NCBI GenBank assembly: GCA_018897155.1
Contig: JAHILE010000059.1
Span: 1-43,606, forward strand
Source of the DNA: Nanoarchaeota archaeon
GTDB taxonomy: Archaea > EX4484-52 > LFW-46
Reading direction: 5' to 3'
Length of the DNA stretch: 43,606 nucleotides
Shown here: piece by piece, positions 1 through 7,097 of the stretch
How the letters are laid out: the number at the start of each line of letters is the position of its first letter
How positions within the stretch are numbered: the stretch's first letter is position 1
The notes under the pieces: model-generated
Seen by the model: the letters and a program-made list of their open reading frames with translations, nothing else
What the model was told of the DNA's origin: nothing
Database searches by the model: none
Program-made: the position numbers and the translations under genes

Positions 1-37
1 AAGAATTCGTTTTTTTATACAGTTTTTCATAGGTTAT

Positions 38-63
38 CATGTTATCTCCCCTGAGATAACATG
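38..63. terminator. Perfect inverted repeat, possible terminator
   Basis: Two perfect 11-base arms (38-48 and 53-63) enclose a 4-base loop. The repeat lies 11 bases past the stop codon of the minus-strand endonuclease gene and is followed on the plus strand by a run of five T. It may end transcripts from either side. The role is inferred from position and symmetry only. Confidence 0.4.
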
Positions 64-74
64 GTTTTTGGAGT

Positions 75-1112
75 TTATGTGGTTAATTGCGCAAGAGGTT
101 TATTATTAATTAATTTCAAAAGAGACCCTTTCTCATTCACCGAGATTCTATAAAAATCATTGTTTTGCTTGCCCATAATTGCTTTACTTTCCAAACGGAA
201 CTTTGTTCGTATTCCTAAAAAATTCAACCTATCAAAAATTTGCTTCAAAATATTCTTGTCGTAAGTCCCTAATCGGAATCTAGCTCGATTTTGGTAAACT
301 CCAAAATTGCCTTCGGCATCTGCATACCCGCCCAAAAATGCAAAAAAGCAGTTAGTGTCATTCAAAATCCATTCTTCAATATGATCTTGTTTAGGTAATA
401 AAAAGGAAAATGACTTATCCAAGTTACAGTAATTTTGATAAACGCCATTCTTATAGTCAATCTTGTAATGACCGTGCACACCATAAATATTTTTAATAAG
501 TTCACATTGCTCTTTCTTTGTTGTACCTGATTTGATGAATATTGTCGAATTATCATTTACCGCTCTAACATTTAAATCACCCAATCGAAAGCCAATCATA
601 TACGCCTTTACTTCATCAGTTCCTTGAAATTTCTTTTTTGGATAACTGATATGCGACTCTGATAAAGATCTTGTTTTAATCCCAAATTTTTTCAAAAAGT
701 TAAAAATAGTGACTGGATCACAATCAAATTTCTTAGCGATTTTGGAGCAGGGCAGATTTTTTTCAACATATAATTTTGACAGCTCATGCTTATCAATTAT
801 TATTTTCTTTTTAGGCCGCGTATCTATGCCCACGTCCTTTAATTTATAATAAACACTACAAGAACTAATTCCCAGAATTTCGGCAGTCTTTTGAGCAGAT
901 AATTGTCGGTTAATATACAACTCTTCCAATTTCGATTTCGGAATTGTAATTTTCTCTTTTGGCTTCCTTAAAAGGATACCATATTCCTTTAATCTTCTTT
1001 TTATAACGCCTGAATCACAATTAAATATTTTTGCAATCCTATGTGTAGAGTACATTTTCTTCAAATACAAAGGTTCTAGAATATTTTTAGAAATATTGAT
1101 TTTTTTAGTCAT
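75..1112 (-). CDS. Free-standing LAGLIDADG endonuclease-like protein with three N-terminal HTH repeats
   Basis: A 345-residue protein. The C-terminal half carries two LAGLIDADG-type helices: AYMIGFRLGDLNV near residue 170 and FLGGYADAEGNF near residue 260. Each ends in the acidic residue expected of the active site, so a single chain could form the two-fold homing-endonuclease fold. The N-terminal half holds three copies of a roughly 45-residue unit (about residues 10-52, 60-102, 108-151), each with an L..LY...... IAK/AEIL..... V...L...GI pattern typical of resolvase-like helix-turn-helix units. A TATA-like TTTAAATA about 25 bases before the ATG suggests a leaderless transcript. No intron or intein is visible around it. 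DNA cleavage is inferred from the family; the protein could instead be a WhiA-like regulator that has lost cleavage. Confidence 0.8.
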   Translation of the reverse strand: MTKKINISKNILEPLYLKKMYSTHRIAKIFNCDSGVIKRRLKEYGILLRKPKEKITIPKSKLEELYINRQLSAQKTAEILGISSCSVYYKLKDVGIDTRPKKKIIIDKHELSKLYVEKNLPCSKIAKKFDCDPVTIFNFLKKFGIKTRSLSESHISYPKKKFQGTDEVKAYMIGFRLGDLNVRAVNDNSTIFIKSGTTKKEQCELIKNIYGVHGHYKIDYKNGVYQNYCNLDKSFSFLLPKQDHIEEWILNDTNCFFAFLGGYADAEGNFGVYQNRARFRLGTYDKNILKQIFDRLNFLGIRTKFRLESKAIMGKQNNDFYRISVNEKGSLLKLINNKPLAQLTT

Positions 1113-1203
1113 TAGATAAGTTAGATAATAAAATTATTTAAATACGTGTCCTAATTTTAAAACAATAAATATACTCTATCGGTGTTTTAAGATATTTTTC
1201 AAA

Positions 1204-2121
1204 TCATCTTACCAAAGATATGGTTCTATACATCTCTTTTAATTTCTTTTCATCAAAGCCAATAAGCGGCTCAAGCGCGAAAACGCCTGTTTTTTTGTCA
1301 AAACGGCTTGTTTTTCGCGCAAGTGTCTCTGCAAGAGTGTCCGGAATAACGAGTGCGCGTGCCTTGTTTTTCCGCGCTTCCTTAAATGCCGATTTTTCGG
1401 ATTTTATGAGCGCATACCTTATAATCGGGTCGTATTTTGAGAGCAATGCGACAGCGTCTTTTTCTTTCTTTGACAAACGCGATTTTACAAAAATTGCAAA
1501 AACTTTGCACCCTCGCTTCATCATTAAAAATGCGGAAACAATGCTTTTTTCGTAATCTTTCGAAAACAGCACTGCAACTTTCCCTTCAACTCCAAGCGGC
1601 AGGCCGCCAAGAGATGGCACAGTTTCTGAGAACAAATAAGTCTTATTATCACGGATTTCAACAGAAATTGTCTTGTCAGGCCTTGTAAGGTCGACTTTGT
1701 TACCGAACTTTCTGACAACATCTGCGCCGAGTTCGCGCTCAAGCTCCTGGCTGCCGAATGCATGGGTTCCAGTACGTTTCACGCGCATTGCAAATGTGTC
1801 TTTTGGCGAGAGAATTGCCGAAGCAATCTTTTGCACATGCAGAGTCATCTTTTTGCGGTCCGTTTCGATCTCCTCGACTTCTGAGAAAGACACAAGGCCG
1901 AATGTTCTTGAAAGAATTGCCGCGGCTTTTTTCACGTCCTTTTCTGGAACTTCAAAAAAAATACGGTCATGCGACTTTATTGCTTTGAATAGAATTTTTT
2001 GCGCTGAAAAGGCCTCAGAAATATTGGTAATAAGACGGTCTGTGAACCTGCGCCTCACTTCAAAAGACTTCAGCCAAAGCTCGCCGAAACGAAGCAAAAG
2101 CAATTTACTTCCAGAACCCAT
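1204..2121 (-). CDS. ThiI-like THUMP protein with degenerate PP-loop
   Basis: A 305-residue protein with the layout of the tRNA 4-thiouridine synthetase ThiI: N-terminal ferredoxin-like part (RFGELWLKS), THUMP domain (about residues 60-165), then a Rossmann-like adenylation domain beginning at LPLGVEGKVAVLF. In active ThiI the next residues are the ATP-binding SGGIDS loop; here they read SKDYEKS (residues 187-193), although the following LMMKRGCKV is well kept. There is no rhodanese domain. The protein should still bind tRNA through THUMP but is unlikely to adenylate uridine 8 in the usual way. It faces away from the pilin-like gene, 33 bases from its start. A role as a tRNA-binding partner or a repurposed domain is inference. 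Confidence 0.8.
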   Translation of the reverse strand: MGSGSKLLLLRFGELWLKSFEVRRRFTDRLITNISEAFSAQKILFKAIKSHDRIFFEVPEKDVKKAAAILSRTFGLVSFSEVEEIETDRKKMTLHVQKIASAILSPKDTFAMRVKRTGTHAFGSQELERELGADVVRKFGNKVDLTRPDKTISVEIRDNKTYLFSETVPSLGGLPLGVEGKVAVLFSKDYEKSIVSAFLMMKRGCKVFAIFVKSRLSKKEKDAVALLSKYDPIIRYALIKSEKSAFKEARKNKARALVIPDTLAETLARKTSRFDKKTGVFALEPLIGFDEKKLKEMYRTISLVR

Positions 2122-2154
2122 AGAATATATTAAACCGGAAAGCTAATATATTGT

Positions 2155-2919
2155 ATGAAACGCAGAAAGTCATCTCGTTCCGCTATTGCTTCACTCGAAG
2201 CTTTTGAGGGTTCCCTAACCTCAAAATCATCTCGTTCCGCTATTGCTTCACTCGAAGCTTTTGAGGGTTCCCTAACCTCAAAATCATCTCGTTCCGTTTC
2301 GCTGCACTCGAAGCTTTTTTTCGGGCGCCGAAAAAAAGCGCAATGGTTTATTGTCGGTGCATTCCTGATTATAACCATGATCTCTGCGGTTATAATGGGA
2401 AAAAATGCAGTAAACTTAAGCGATGATTTAGACCCGCTACAAAGGCAAATATACAAAAACATAAAGGCGGACATAGACATTGCGCTCAATTCTGTATTAT
2501 ATGAAGAAAGGACTTCGGAAAACCTCCAAATGCGGCTGAAAGACTATTCAAATTTCATACGCGATTTTGGGAAAATACATACAATAAATATATCTACCTA
2601 TTTGATTGTCGGCCTTCCTTCCGGAAACGACATTAATGTAACGGTTATCAATTTCCAAAAAACTGCAATGCAGCCAATAGAAATAACAATAAACGGAACG
2701 ACAAAAAATATTTCGATGCTTCTAGACGGCACTGCAGAAACGGTTACATTCACATCCGTTCCGGATTATTTCACAGTAAGCTACACAATTGCAACGCCGG
2801 GCGAATCACTGCCTGAAAGCGAATCGATAAACATGACAAAAAGAGTATTTTCTGCGGTAAAATTGCGCGTGGAGTCCAGAGACAAAAGCCAAGTGTGGCA
2901 GAAAGTCGGATGGTCTTAG
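2155..2919 (+). CDS. Type IV pilin-like surface protein with repeat-bearing leader
   Basis: A 254-residue protein. Around residue 60 the sequence GRRKKAQWFIVGAFLIITM shows a class III signal peptide: basic stretch, A/Q cleavage site, then a hydrophobic helix, as in archaeal type IV pilins processed by a prepilin peptidase (PibD/EppA). The remainder is a beta-rich exported domain with several N-x-S/T sites. The leader is unusually long (about 60 residues) because a 57-bp unit is tandemly repeated in frame within it. A TATA element at 2125-2132 places the transcript start at about 2155, so the ATG at 2155 is probably leaderless and the repeats are translated. Its stop overlaps the convergent Sua5 gene by four bases. 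The pilus or surface role is inferred from the signal peptide alone. Confidence 0.7.
   Translation: MKRRKSSRSAIASLEAFEGSLTSKSSRSAIASLEAFEGSLTSKSSRSVSLHSKLFFGRRKKAQWFIVGAFLIITMISAVIMGKNAVNLSDDLDPLQRQIYKNIKADIDIALNSVLYEERTSENLQMRLKDYSNFIRDFGKIHTINISTYLIVGLPSGNDINVTVINFQKTAMQPIEITINGTTKNISMLLDGTAETVTFTSVPDYFTVSYTIATPGESLPESESINMTKRVFSAVKLRVESRDKSQVWQKVGWS
2170..2315 (+). repeat. 57-bp tandem repeat, two full units and part of a third
   Basis: Units 2170-2226 and 2227-2283 are identical; a third begins at 2284 and diverges after about 13 bases, becoming similar again at CACTCGAAGCTTTT. Each unit holds a stem-loop (arms TTTTGAGG and CCTCAAAA). Because 57 is a multiple of three the copies stay in frame and encode repeated SSRSAIASLEAFEGSLTSK peptides. 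The pieces CGAAGCTTTT and CCTCAAAATCATC also occur in the hairpin array at 15812-15881, so this looks like a dispersed repeat rather than a protein-level repeat. Confidence 0.9.
2313..2339 (+). repeat. Perfect 12-bp stem-loop inside the pilin leader
   Basis: Arms 2313-2324 and 2328-2339 are perfectly complementary around a GCG loop. The stem lies in the coding sequence and encodes the basic residues that precede the signal-peptide cleavage site. In a leaderless mRNA it would sit about 160 bases from the 5' end. Confidence 0.75.
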
Positions 2920-3455
2920 TTACCTCGTTCGATAAGAATATCTTTTCCGCTTCTGCAATCAACTAGCGTTGACGGAATTCCGAGAATCTCTCCGCCATCA
3001 ATAATGAGATCAACTGCATCTTTTAGATCTTTCGGTATTTCAGATAGTGTTTTAGGTGCCTTTTCGCCGGACCGATTTGCAGAAGTTGTTATAAATGGAA
3101 TGCGCGCACGTTCGACAAGCTTTGAAATCCGATGCGCTGGGATGCGAACACCAATTGTGTCAGAGCCGGATGTCGCAAGAGCAAGAAATTTAGAATCTTT
3201 CTTTTTCAACAAAATCGTGTACTTTCCTGGCAGGTATTTATCAACAATCTCGCGGGATACAACGCAATGCGCAAGTATCCAGTCTTTATCCGGAGCAATG
3301 ACTGACAGCGGCTTTTTCATGTCGCGGCCTTTTGCGGCAAAAACACGCTCGATAAGCATAAAATTTTCCGCGTTGCAGCCGATTCCATAAACTGTGTCTG
3401 TCGGATAAATTATCACTTTTGTTTTGATGGCTTTGATATCCGCAAAATTTTTCAT
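2916..3455 (-). CDS. Threonylcarbamoyl-AMP synthase, Sua5/YrdC family
   Basis: This cytosolic enzyme makes threonylcarbamoyl-AMP from threonine, bicarbonate and ATP for the t6A37 modification of ANN-decoding tRNAs. Family motifs seen are IYPTDTVYGIGCNA, KGRDMKKPLSVI, TSGSDTIGVRIPAH, TTSANRSGEKAP and GIPSTLVDC. The protein is about 179 residues, the short YrdC-type form without the C-terminal Sua5 domain. The frame is open to an ATG at 3500, but a TATA-like TTTATTAAAG near 3515 puts the transcript start near 3490, and homologues begin about 15 residues before the YPTDT motif. I therefore chose 3455; 3485 is also possible. Confidence 0.93.
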   Translation of the reverse strand: MKNFADIKAIKTKVIIYPTDTVYGIGCNAENFMLIERVFAAKGRDMKKPLSVIAPDKDWILAHCVVSREIVDKYLPGKYTILLKKKDSKFLALATSGSDTIGVRIPAHRISKLVERARIPFITTSANRSGEKAPKTLSEIPKDLKDAVDLIIDGGEILGIPSTLVDCRSGKDILIERGN

Positions 3456-3592
3456 CCACACCATCTTTTGCGTGGCTCGTAACATACTAGTCCATTCCAT
3501 TACAAGGCTTTAATAAATTTGCATTCAGCTTATTTTTCTTCGGCGCACGACGAAGATTTTGCAGCCATCACACATATGCAGATATTCTTTTG

Positions 3593-3601
3593 TACAAAAT
3601 G
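3593..3601 (+). repeat. Left target-site duplication of the MITE
   Basis: TACAAAATG directly precedes the left terminal repeat of the element at 3602-3740 and is repeated exactly at 3741-3749. IS6-family elements make 8-bp duplications, so one of the nine bases may match by chance. Confidence 0.85.
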
Positions 3602-3740
3602 GGTGCTGTTGCATAAGATTTATATATGCCAAAATTCTTGCTCAAATCTTAGCGTTGAACGCAAGAATTTTGAATGACTCGGTTTTAGCTTTGCAGATAA
3701 CGCTAAGGTGTATGTGCTCTGCGAATTGTGCAACAGCACC
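3602..3740. mobile_element. 139-bp MITE with IS6-like terminal inverted repeats
   Basis: The ends are GGTGCTGTTGCA and its exact reverse complement. This resembles IS6-family ends such as the GGCACTGTTGCA of IS26. Nine identical bases flank it directly. Two nested inverted repeats lie inside: 12 bp at 3630-3641 with 3661-3672, and 9 bp (CTTAGCGTT) at 3648-3656 with 3699-3707. There is no transposase, so it would move only with enzyme supplied in trans. It lies 54 bp upstream of the start of the NAD(P)-binding protein and also contains a TATA-like TTTATATA, so it may supply or displace a promoter. The IS6 assignment is from remembered end sequences. Confidence 0.85.
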
Positions 3741-3749
3741 TACAAAATG
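3741..3749 (+). repeat. Right target-site duplication of the MITE
   Basis: An exact copy of TACAAAATG at 3593-3601, directly after the right terminal inverted repeat. An unmutated duplication suggests a recent insertion. Confidence 0.85.
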
Positions 3750-3750
3750 G

Positions 3751-3785
3751 CAAATAGTATAATAATAACAAACGCCAAATAGTAT
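3751..3785 (+). promoter_or_regulatory. Paired direct repeat CAAATAGTAT before the oxidoreductase gene
   Basis: CAAATAGTAT occurs at 3751-3760 and again at 3776-3785, 25 bp apart, ending 9 bases before the ATG at 3795. The AT-rich DNA between the copies may hold the TATA element. A pair of identical boxes could be an operator, but nothing identifies a binding protein. Confidence 0.35.
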
Positions 3786-3794
3786 TTGATATTC

Positions 3795-4409
3795 ATGAAA
3801 CTCCTTATTTTCGGAGCAACCGGTAAATGCGGCCAGCACATTATAAGGCAGGCGCTAAAACACAAATACGAAGTCACTGCATTTGCAAGAAACCCGAAAG
3901 CAATAACACTGCGCCATGAGCGGCTAAAAATTGCAGCCGGAAATGTTTTCAGCCTGCCTTCGATAGAATCTGCTGTCAAAGGGCATCAAGTAGTCATTTG
4001 CGCGCTTGGGACTAACAGCAAATATCCGACAAGAATGCTCTCGGAAGGGACTGCAAATATCATCAAAGCGATGGAAAAATGCCGCGTAAAGCGGCTTGTA
4101 TGCCTAACATCGCTTGGCGCGCTCGGCACTGACGGCAGCCACACCCTTAGAAAAATCATGATCCCTCTGTTTTACAGGCATGTTTTTACGGACAAAAAAA
4201 GGCAGCTTGAGGAAATAATGAATAGCGGCCTTGACTGGATTGTTGTGCGCGCAGTAAAAATGACTAACGGCCCGCGCACAAAGCATTATCATGCGGCGCT
4301 TGTGCGTCCGATAAAAAATAGTGTTTCGCGCGCAAATGTTGCCGCATTTGTTTTAAAACAGGTTGCGCACGATAAATTCCTGCGCGAGATGCCAATTGTG
4401 TCTGATTAA
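3795..4409 (+). CDS. NAD(P)-binding Rossmann protein, NmrA / biliverdin-reductase-B-like
   Basis: A 204-residue atypical short-chain dehydrogenase. It opens with the dinucleotide-binding strand and glycine loop MKLLIFGATGKCGQH, followed by FARNPKAI, the cofactor-contact segment VVICALGTNS and the LVCLTSLGA strand. This is the pattern of small NAD(P)H-binding proteins of the NmrA and BLVRB/flavin-reductase group. The classic SDR Tyr-x-x-x-Lys pair is not evident, as is usual in that group. The substrate cannot be deduced. I chose the ATG at 3795 rather than the upstream in-frame TTG because the glycine loop follows directly. The promoter region carries a MITE and a paired repeat. Confidence 0.8.
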   Translation: MKLLIFGATGKCGQHIIRQALKHKYEVTAFARNPKAITLRHERLKIAAGNVFSLPSIESAVKGHQVVICALGTNSKYPTRMLSEGTANIIKAMEKCRVKRLVCLTSLGALGTDGSHTLRKIMIPLFYRHVFTDKKRQLEEIMNSGLDWIVVRAVKMTNGPRTKHYHAALVRPIKNSVSRANVAAFVLKQVAHDKFLREMPIVSD

Positions 4410-4520
4410 TCAATTAAACCCAAACCACGGCTTTATCGAACAATTATTGATGCTTTCATGCCCAACTGCACCCCACAATAATATAGCCGCGTGTTTCGGC
4501 ATGAATGCGCCATAAAAAAA

Positions 4521-5321
4521 TCATTCTGAGACAGGAATAATTTTTCCTTTCAGTTTCGCTTCAGCGCCCTGATTCATCATCTCGACGACATTATTTACAA
4601 CGCCTTGAACACTTGCTTTCAGCTTTTCGTCGCTCCTGAAAAAATCCGCATCGGTCTCTGAGTTATGCTCTGCGCCATGCGTCTTGTACGCAAACCCGAA
4701 AGGCGCGAATATGTATCCCATCTGCTGGAAATACAGAAAAATATCCAGCATTGTTTTAACTGCGCCGTCTTCATGGCCGTTGATTAAAACCCCAAAAACT
4801 TTCCCTGTGGCCGGCGCTTCTTTCTTCAAGAGAACCATATTCTGTATGCTCGTAAGCCTGTCCAGAAAGTCTTTAAGGCGCGCAGACATGCTGTTCCAGT
4901 TTATGGGGGATGCAATTATCACTGCTTTTGCGTCCAGAATCATTTCGTGGAGCGCAGGCATATCGTCCAGCTGGTTTCTGCACGGGTAAGTGCATGCAGA
5001 ATCCCTTATACTGTAGCAGCACCAGCAGTGCTTTATTCGCAGTTCGTTCAGGTCGAATCTTCTGTAGCTCACATTTCTTTTTCTGAGCGCATTCTCTGCT
5101 ATGCTTGCCATTATGTCTGTATTGTGCCCTCTGTGAGCGCTTCCGTTTATGACGAGGACGTCAAACTTTTTGCCATCATATTTCAATCTTTGCTCTCCGC
5201 CATATTCGCGAAACTCTTTTCCCGAACCGCTGCACTGCGGACATTCTTCAGGCGGTGCCGGACCATTGTGATTATATCCGCATACGCTGCATTTCCAATT
5301 ACGCAAAGTTTTTGATTCCAT
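4521..5321 (-). CDS. Rubredoxin-like zinc ribbon fused to NADPH-dependent FMN reductase
   Basis: A 266-residue redox protein. Residues 8-35 hold a rubredoxin-like metal site (CSVCGY and CPQC). From about residue 52 follows a flavodoxin-like domain with the FMN phosphate loop LVINGSAHRGHNT, then the cysteine-rich stretch CWCCYSIRDSACTYPC and the SPINWNSMSARLKDFLDR segment found in iron-sulfur flavoproteins and FMN reductases. It probably passes electrons between NAD(P)H or ferredoxin and an acceptor, perhaps in oxygen or peroxide defence. The cysteine cluster could hold an Fe-S centre. It lies 12 bases after the end of the frameshifted cysteine-rich gene, so the two are probably co-transcribed. 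Confidence 0.85.
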   Translation of the reverse strand: MESKTLRNWKCSVCGYNHNGPAPPEECPQCSGSGKEFREYGGEQRLKYDGKKFDVLVINGSAHRGHNTDIMASIAENALRKRNVSYRRFDLNELRIKHCWCCYSIRDSACTYPCRNQLDDMPALHEMILDAKAVIIASPINWNSMSARLKDFLDRLTSIQNMVLLKKEAPATGKVFGVLINGHEDGAVKTMLDIFLYFQQMGYIFAPFGFAYKTHGAEHNSETDADFFRSDEKLKASVQGVVNNVVEMMNQGAEAKLKGKIIPVSE

Positions 5322-5333
5322 AAATTATCCATT

Positions 5334-5635
5334 TCATTTTTTTCCTGCCTGCTCTGCGCCCGAGCCGCGCGTGCAATAATAAACCCATCTTAAATGCAGC
5401 TTATCCTGGACCGGGCATGCAGGACAGATACATCCGTTTTCCGCTTTGATATTTTGCTTTTCCCTTTTAGGCAAAAAGTAAGCATTTTATCGCCAGTCCC
5501 TGCATATGACGGGCATTTTGCGCAAATACACGTCTTGTCAACATCATTTACTATCTCATCGCGCCCTTCCGGCGAAATGTTTTTCATCGCCAGTATTGCT
5601 TCTTCAACTGTTTTTGGACCACTTTCTTGATTCAT
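5334..5635 (-). pseudogene. DUF2769-like cysteine-rich protein, apparent frameshift
   Basis: From ATG 5635 the frame encodes a small protein with CICAKCPSY and FCLKGKSK, then runs into unrelated sequence and stops at 5390. Shifting by one base at the A-run 5452-5455 restores a second, equally conserved-looking half: ENGCICPACPVQDKLHL, then RWVYYCTRGSGAEQ, ending at TGA 5334-5336, just before the downstream flavoprotein. The joined product of about 100 residues has two CxCxxCP clusters, as I recall for archaeal DUF2769 proteins, and may bind a metal or Fe-S cluster. One missing A would explain it, as mutation, assembly error or recoding. The family name is from memory; the frameshift itself is read from the sequence. 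Confidence 0.7.
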
Positions 5636-5802
5636 AAATAACACCTTTGAAATTGCGCGCCCAACACGCAACCATTTACGCGCGCGTTTGACCTGTTGAT
5701 GATTGAGAAGCGAACGATATATACTACTGTTTAGAAAAGCGCGCGCATCGACGGATAACGATGTATGGCTTGTGCGTTCTCTTAGGAGTTTGAAACAGTT
5801 CG

Positions 5803-6690
5803 TTAATTAATTTTGCGTTTTAAACGTTTTACGTTTTCCGGCTGCTCCAGAAAATTCTCCGGTGTAGAAACGCTTCTTCCTGTTTCGATTTCTAATTTCT
5901 TTTTTGCATCTCCGGCAATTGTTCCGCCTTTGTTTGCAGCTTCTTTGTTTTCATCGAAACCTCGAGCGTCTTTTGCCCTTGCGATTTCGGTTGTTGCGCG
6001 CTCGCCAAGCATAGAGAAAATGAGTTCCAAATCATTCATGTGATCGCGCAGATTTTCTTTTTTCAAGCCCTTGAAATCTTTATATTCTGTCGGAGTTAAT
6101 CCGAACGTTGCTTTTGAAATCTCGGCGGTCAAAATCGCGTATTCCCGGTCTGCTTTAACTCCGCGTTTTTCCCATTCATTTGTAAGTTCATCCCTTATGG
6201 CGATTCCGCGCACTCGTTTTTCAATCCAGTCTTCTGAATAGCCCTTTGCCGCGTATATTTCGCGCATCCGTTTCATTGCGATTTCGGGATTTTCTATTTC
6301 CTGGACGCGCTCGTAGCCGACCTTTGCGAGCCATTGCTTGAAGGGCTCTGCACGAAGTGATGGAATTGCTTGAATGAGGCGAAACGCGTTTTGAGTATTG
6401 ACACAATCAGTAGTATAATATTTACCGTCGGAGGATTGCATTTTCAGTTGGTTACAAATTGTAACCAACTGAGGCTCCCGATGCTTTAAAACCTTCCAAT
6501 AATTGTTCGGATTAGCACTTTCTGTCAAACTGGCTACAATATCCACAACCGAGAAAAACCACTCGTTTTTGTGCCATATCCTTCTAATTTGCTTTCCCTG
6601 AAACACCACCAAAGCATTTTCAGTTGCAAAGTGTCCTGTCATAGCAACTGAAAAGCTGAGAGCGTGAGCGAACAGATCATGCGCGTCCAT
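5803..6690 (-). CDS. Bro-N / DinD-like protein, copy 1
   Basis: A 295-residue protein. The N-terminal part ([25 protein letters not shown]) is a Bro-N domain, a DNA-binding module of viral antirepressors. The C-terminal part (ISKATFGLTPTEYKDFKGLK, then [22 protein letters not shown] and GGTIAGDAKKKLE) resembles the C-terminal half of DinD, a DNA-damage-induced protein reported to inhibit RecA in Escherichia coli. The frame is open to 6795 by a TTG, but the ATG at 6690 lies 22 bases from the TATA element at 6712-6720 and aligns with the start of copy 2, so a leaderless start at 6690 is preferred. Nearly 80 bases around the start match copy 2 closely, implying recent duplication. The function here is unknown. 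Confidence 0.85.
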   Translation of the reverse strand: MDAHDLFAHALSFSVAMTGHFATENALVVFQGKQIRRIWHKNEWFFSVVDIVASLTESANPNNYWKVLKHREPQLVTICNQLKMQSSDGKYYTTDCVNTQNAFRLIQAIPSLRAEPFKQWLAKVGYERVQEIENPEIAMKRMREIYAAKGYSEDWIEKRVRGIAIRDELTNEWEKRGVKADREYAILTAEISKATFGLTPTEYKDFKGLKKENLRDHMNDLELIFSMLGERATTEIARAKDARGFDENKEAANKGGTIAGDAKKKLEIETGRSVSTPENFLEQPENVKRLKRKIN

Positions 6691-6711
6691 ACAATAACTA
6701 AGAAAAAGCGC

Positions 6712-6745
6712 GTTTATATTGCCAACTGCTTGAGATTGCCGATAT
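6712..6745 (-). promoter_or_regulatory. Shared promoter module (site C), before DinD-like copy 1
   Basis: Read on the minus strand, ATATCGGCAA (6736-6745) is followed after exactly 15 bases by the TATA element AATATAAAC (6712-6720). Directly upstream is an overlapping extra half copy (TATCGGCG), giving a tandem. The predicted transcript start coincides with the ATG at 6690. The same motif and spacing occur at four other places in the window. Confidence 0.75.
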
Positions 6746-6798
6746 CGCCGATACAATACACGAATTATTTTATGAATTTTGCGAAATATTGTCAAAAA

Positions 6799-7008
6799 TC
6801 ATTTTTCATCGATCATTTCAAACAAAATCGTGTTAAAAACAGTATCGATATCAAACATTAGCCCGCCTTCAAGTCCCTTTTTCGCGATATCCAACTCATC
6901 TTCGGTCAGGAGCCGCCCGAGCTTTTCACGCGCCTCAATCTGCATTGTTTCCTTCGTGATGCAGAACAGCACATCGTTTTTATTAATTGTCTCAGTTATC
7001 ATCTCCAT
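6799..7008 (-). CDS. Small conserved-looking protein of unknown function (69 aa)
   Basis: No family recognised. The protein is acidic and mostly helical: after MEMITETINKNDVLFCIT comes a segment AREKLGRLLTEDELDIAKKG and then a DIDTVFNTILFEMIDEK tail. It has its own promoter (site A, 7045-7078) and a purine-rich AGGCGG about six bases before the ATG, which argues that it is real. It ends 54 bases upstream of the shared promoter motif of DinD-like copy 1. It may be a partner or regulator of that gene, on position alone. Confidence 0.6.
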   Translation of the reverse strand: MEMITETINKNDVLFCITKETMQIEAREKLGRLLTEDELDIAKKGLEGGLMFDIDTVFNTILFEMIDEK

Positions 7009-7044
7009 AAATGCCGCCTGTTTGTGTTGTGTGTGGCGCGCGGA

Positions 7045-7078
7045 GATTATAAATTTAACGGGTTGACGTTGCCGATAT
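7045..7078 (-). promoter_or_regulatory. Shared promoter module (site A), before the 69-residue gene
   Basis: On the minus strand ATATCGGCAA (7069-7078), then 15 bases, then TATA element TTTATAATC (7045-7053). The segment 7034-7080 matches 8884-8930 at 43 of 47 positions, so the whole promoter is duplicated on either side of the ImmA/DUF4411 pair. Confidence 0.75.
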
Positions 7079-7097
7079 GAATATCAGTTTTAAAAAT

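Noticed and set aside
1673-2146. 157-codon plus-strand ORF opposite the ThiI-like gene
   Set aside because: A shadow frame of a clear gene; serine- and arginine-rich composition is typical of antisense frames here.
2170-2283. Tandem 57-bp repeat as a CRISPR array
   Set aside because: The units are contiguous with no spacers, and the unit length and internal stem-loop do not fit.
3559-3762. 67-codon ORF across the MITE
   Set aside because: It spans the terminal repeats of the mobile element and has no recognisable protein sequence.
5690-5740. C/D-box sRNA near a GATGATTG sequence
   Set aside because: A C-like box is present, but no matching D, D' or C' boxes at the right spacing.
6690-6795. 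TTG start at 6795 for DinD-like copy 1
   Set aside because: The promoter and TATA element lie inside that extension, and copy 2 starts at the position matching 6690.
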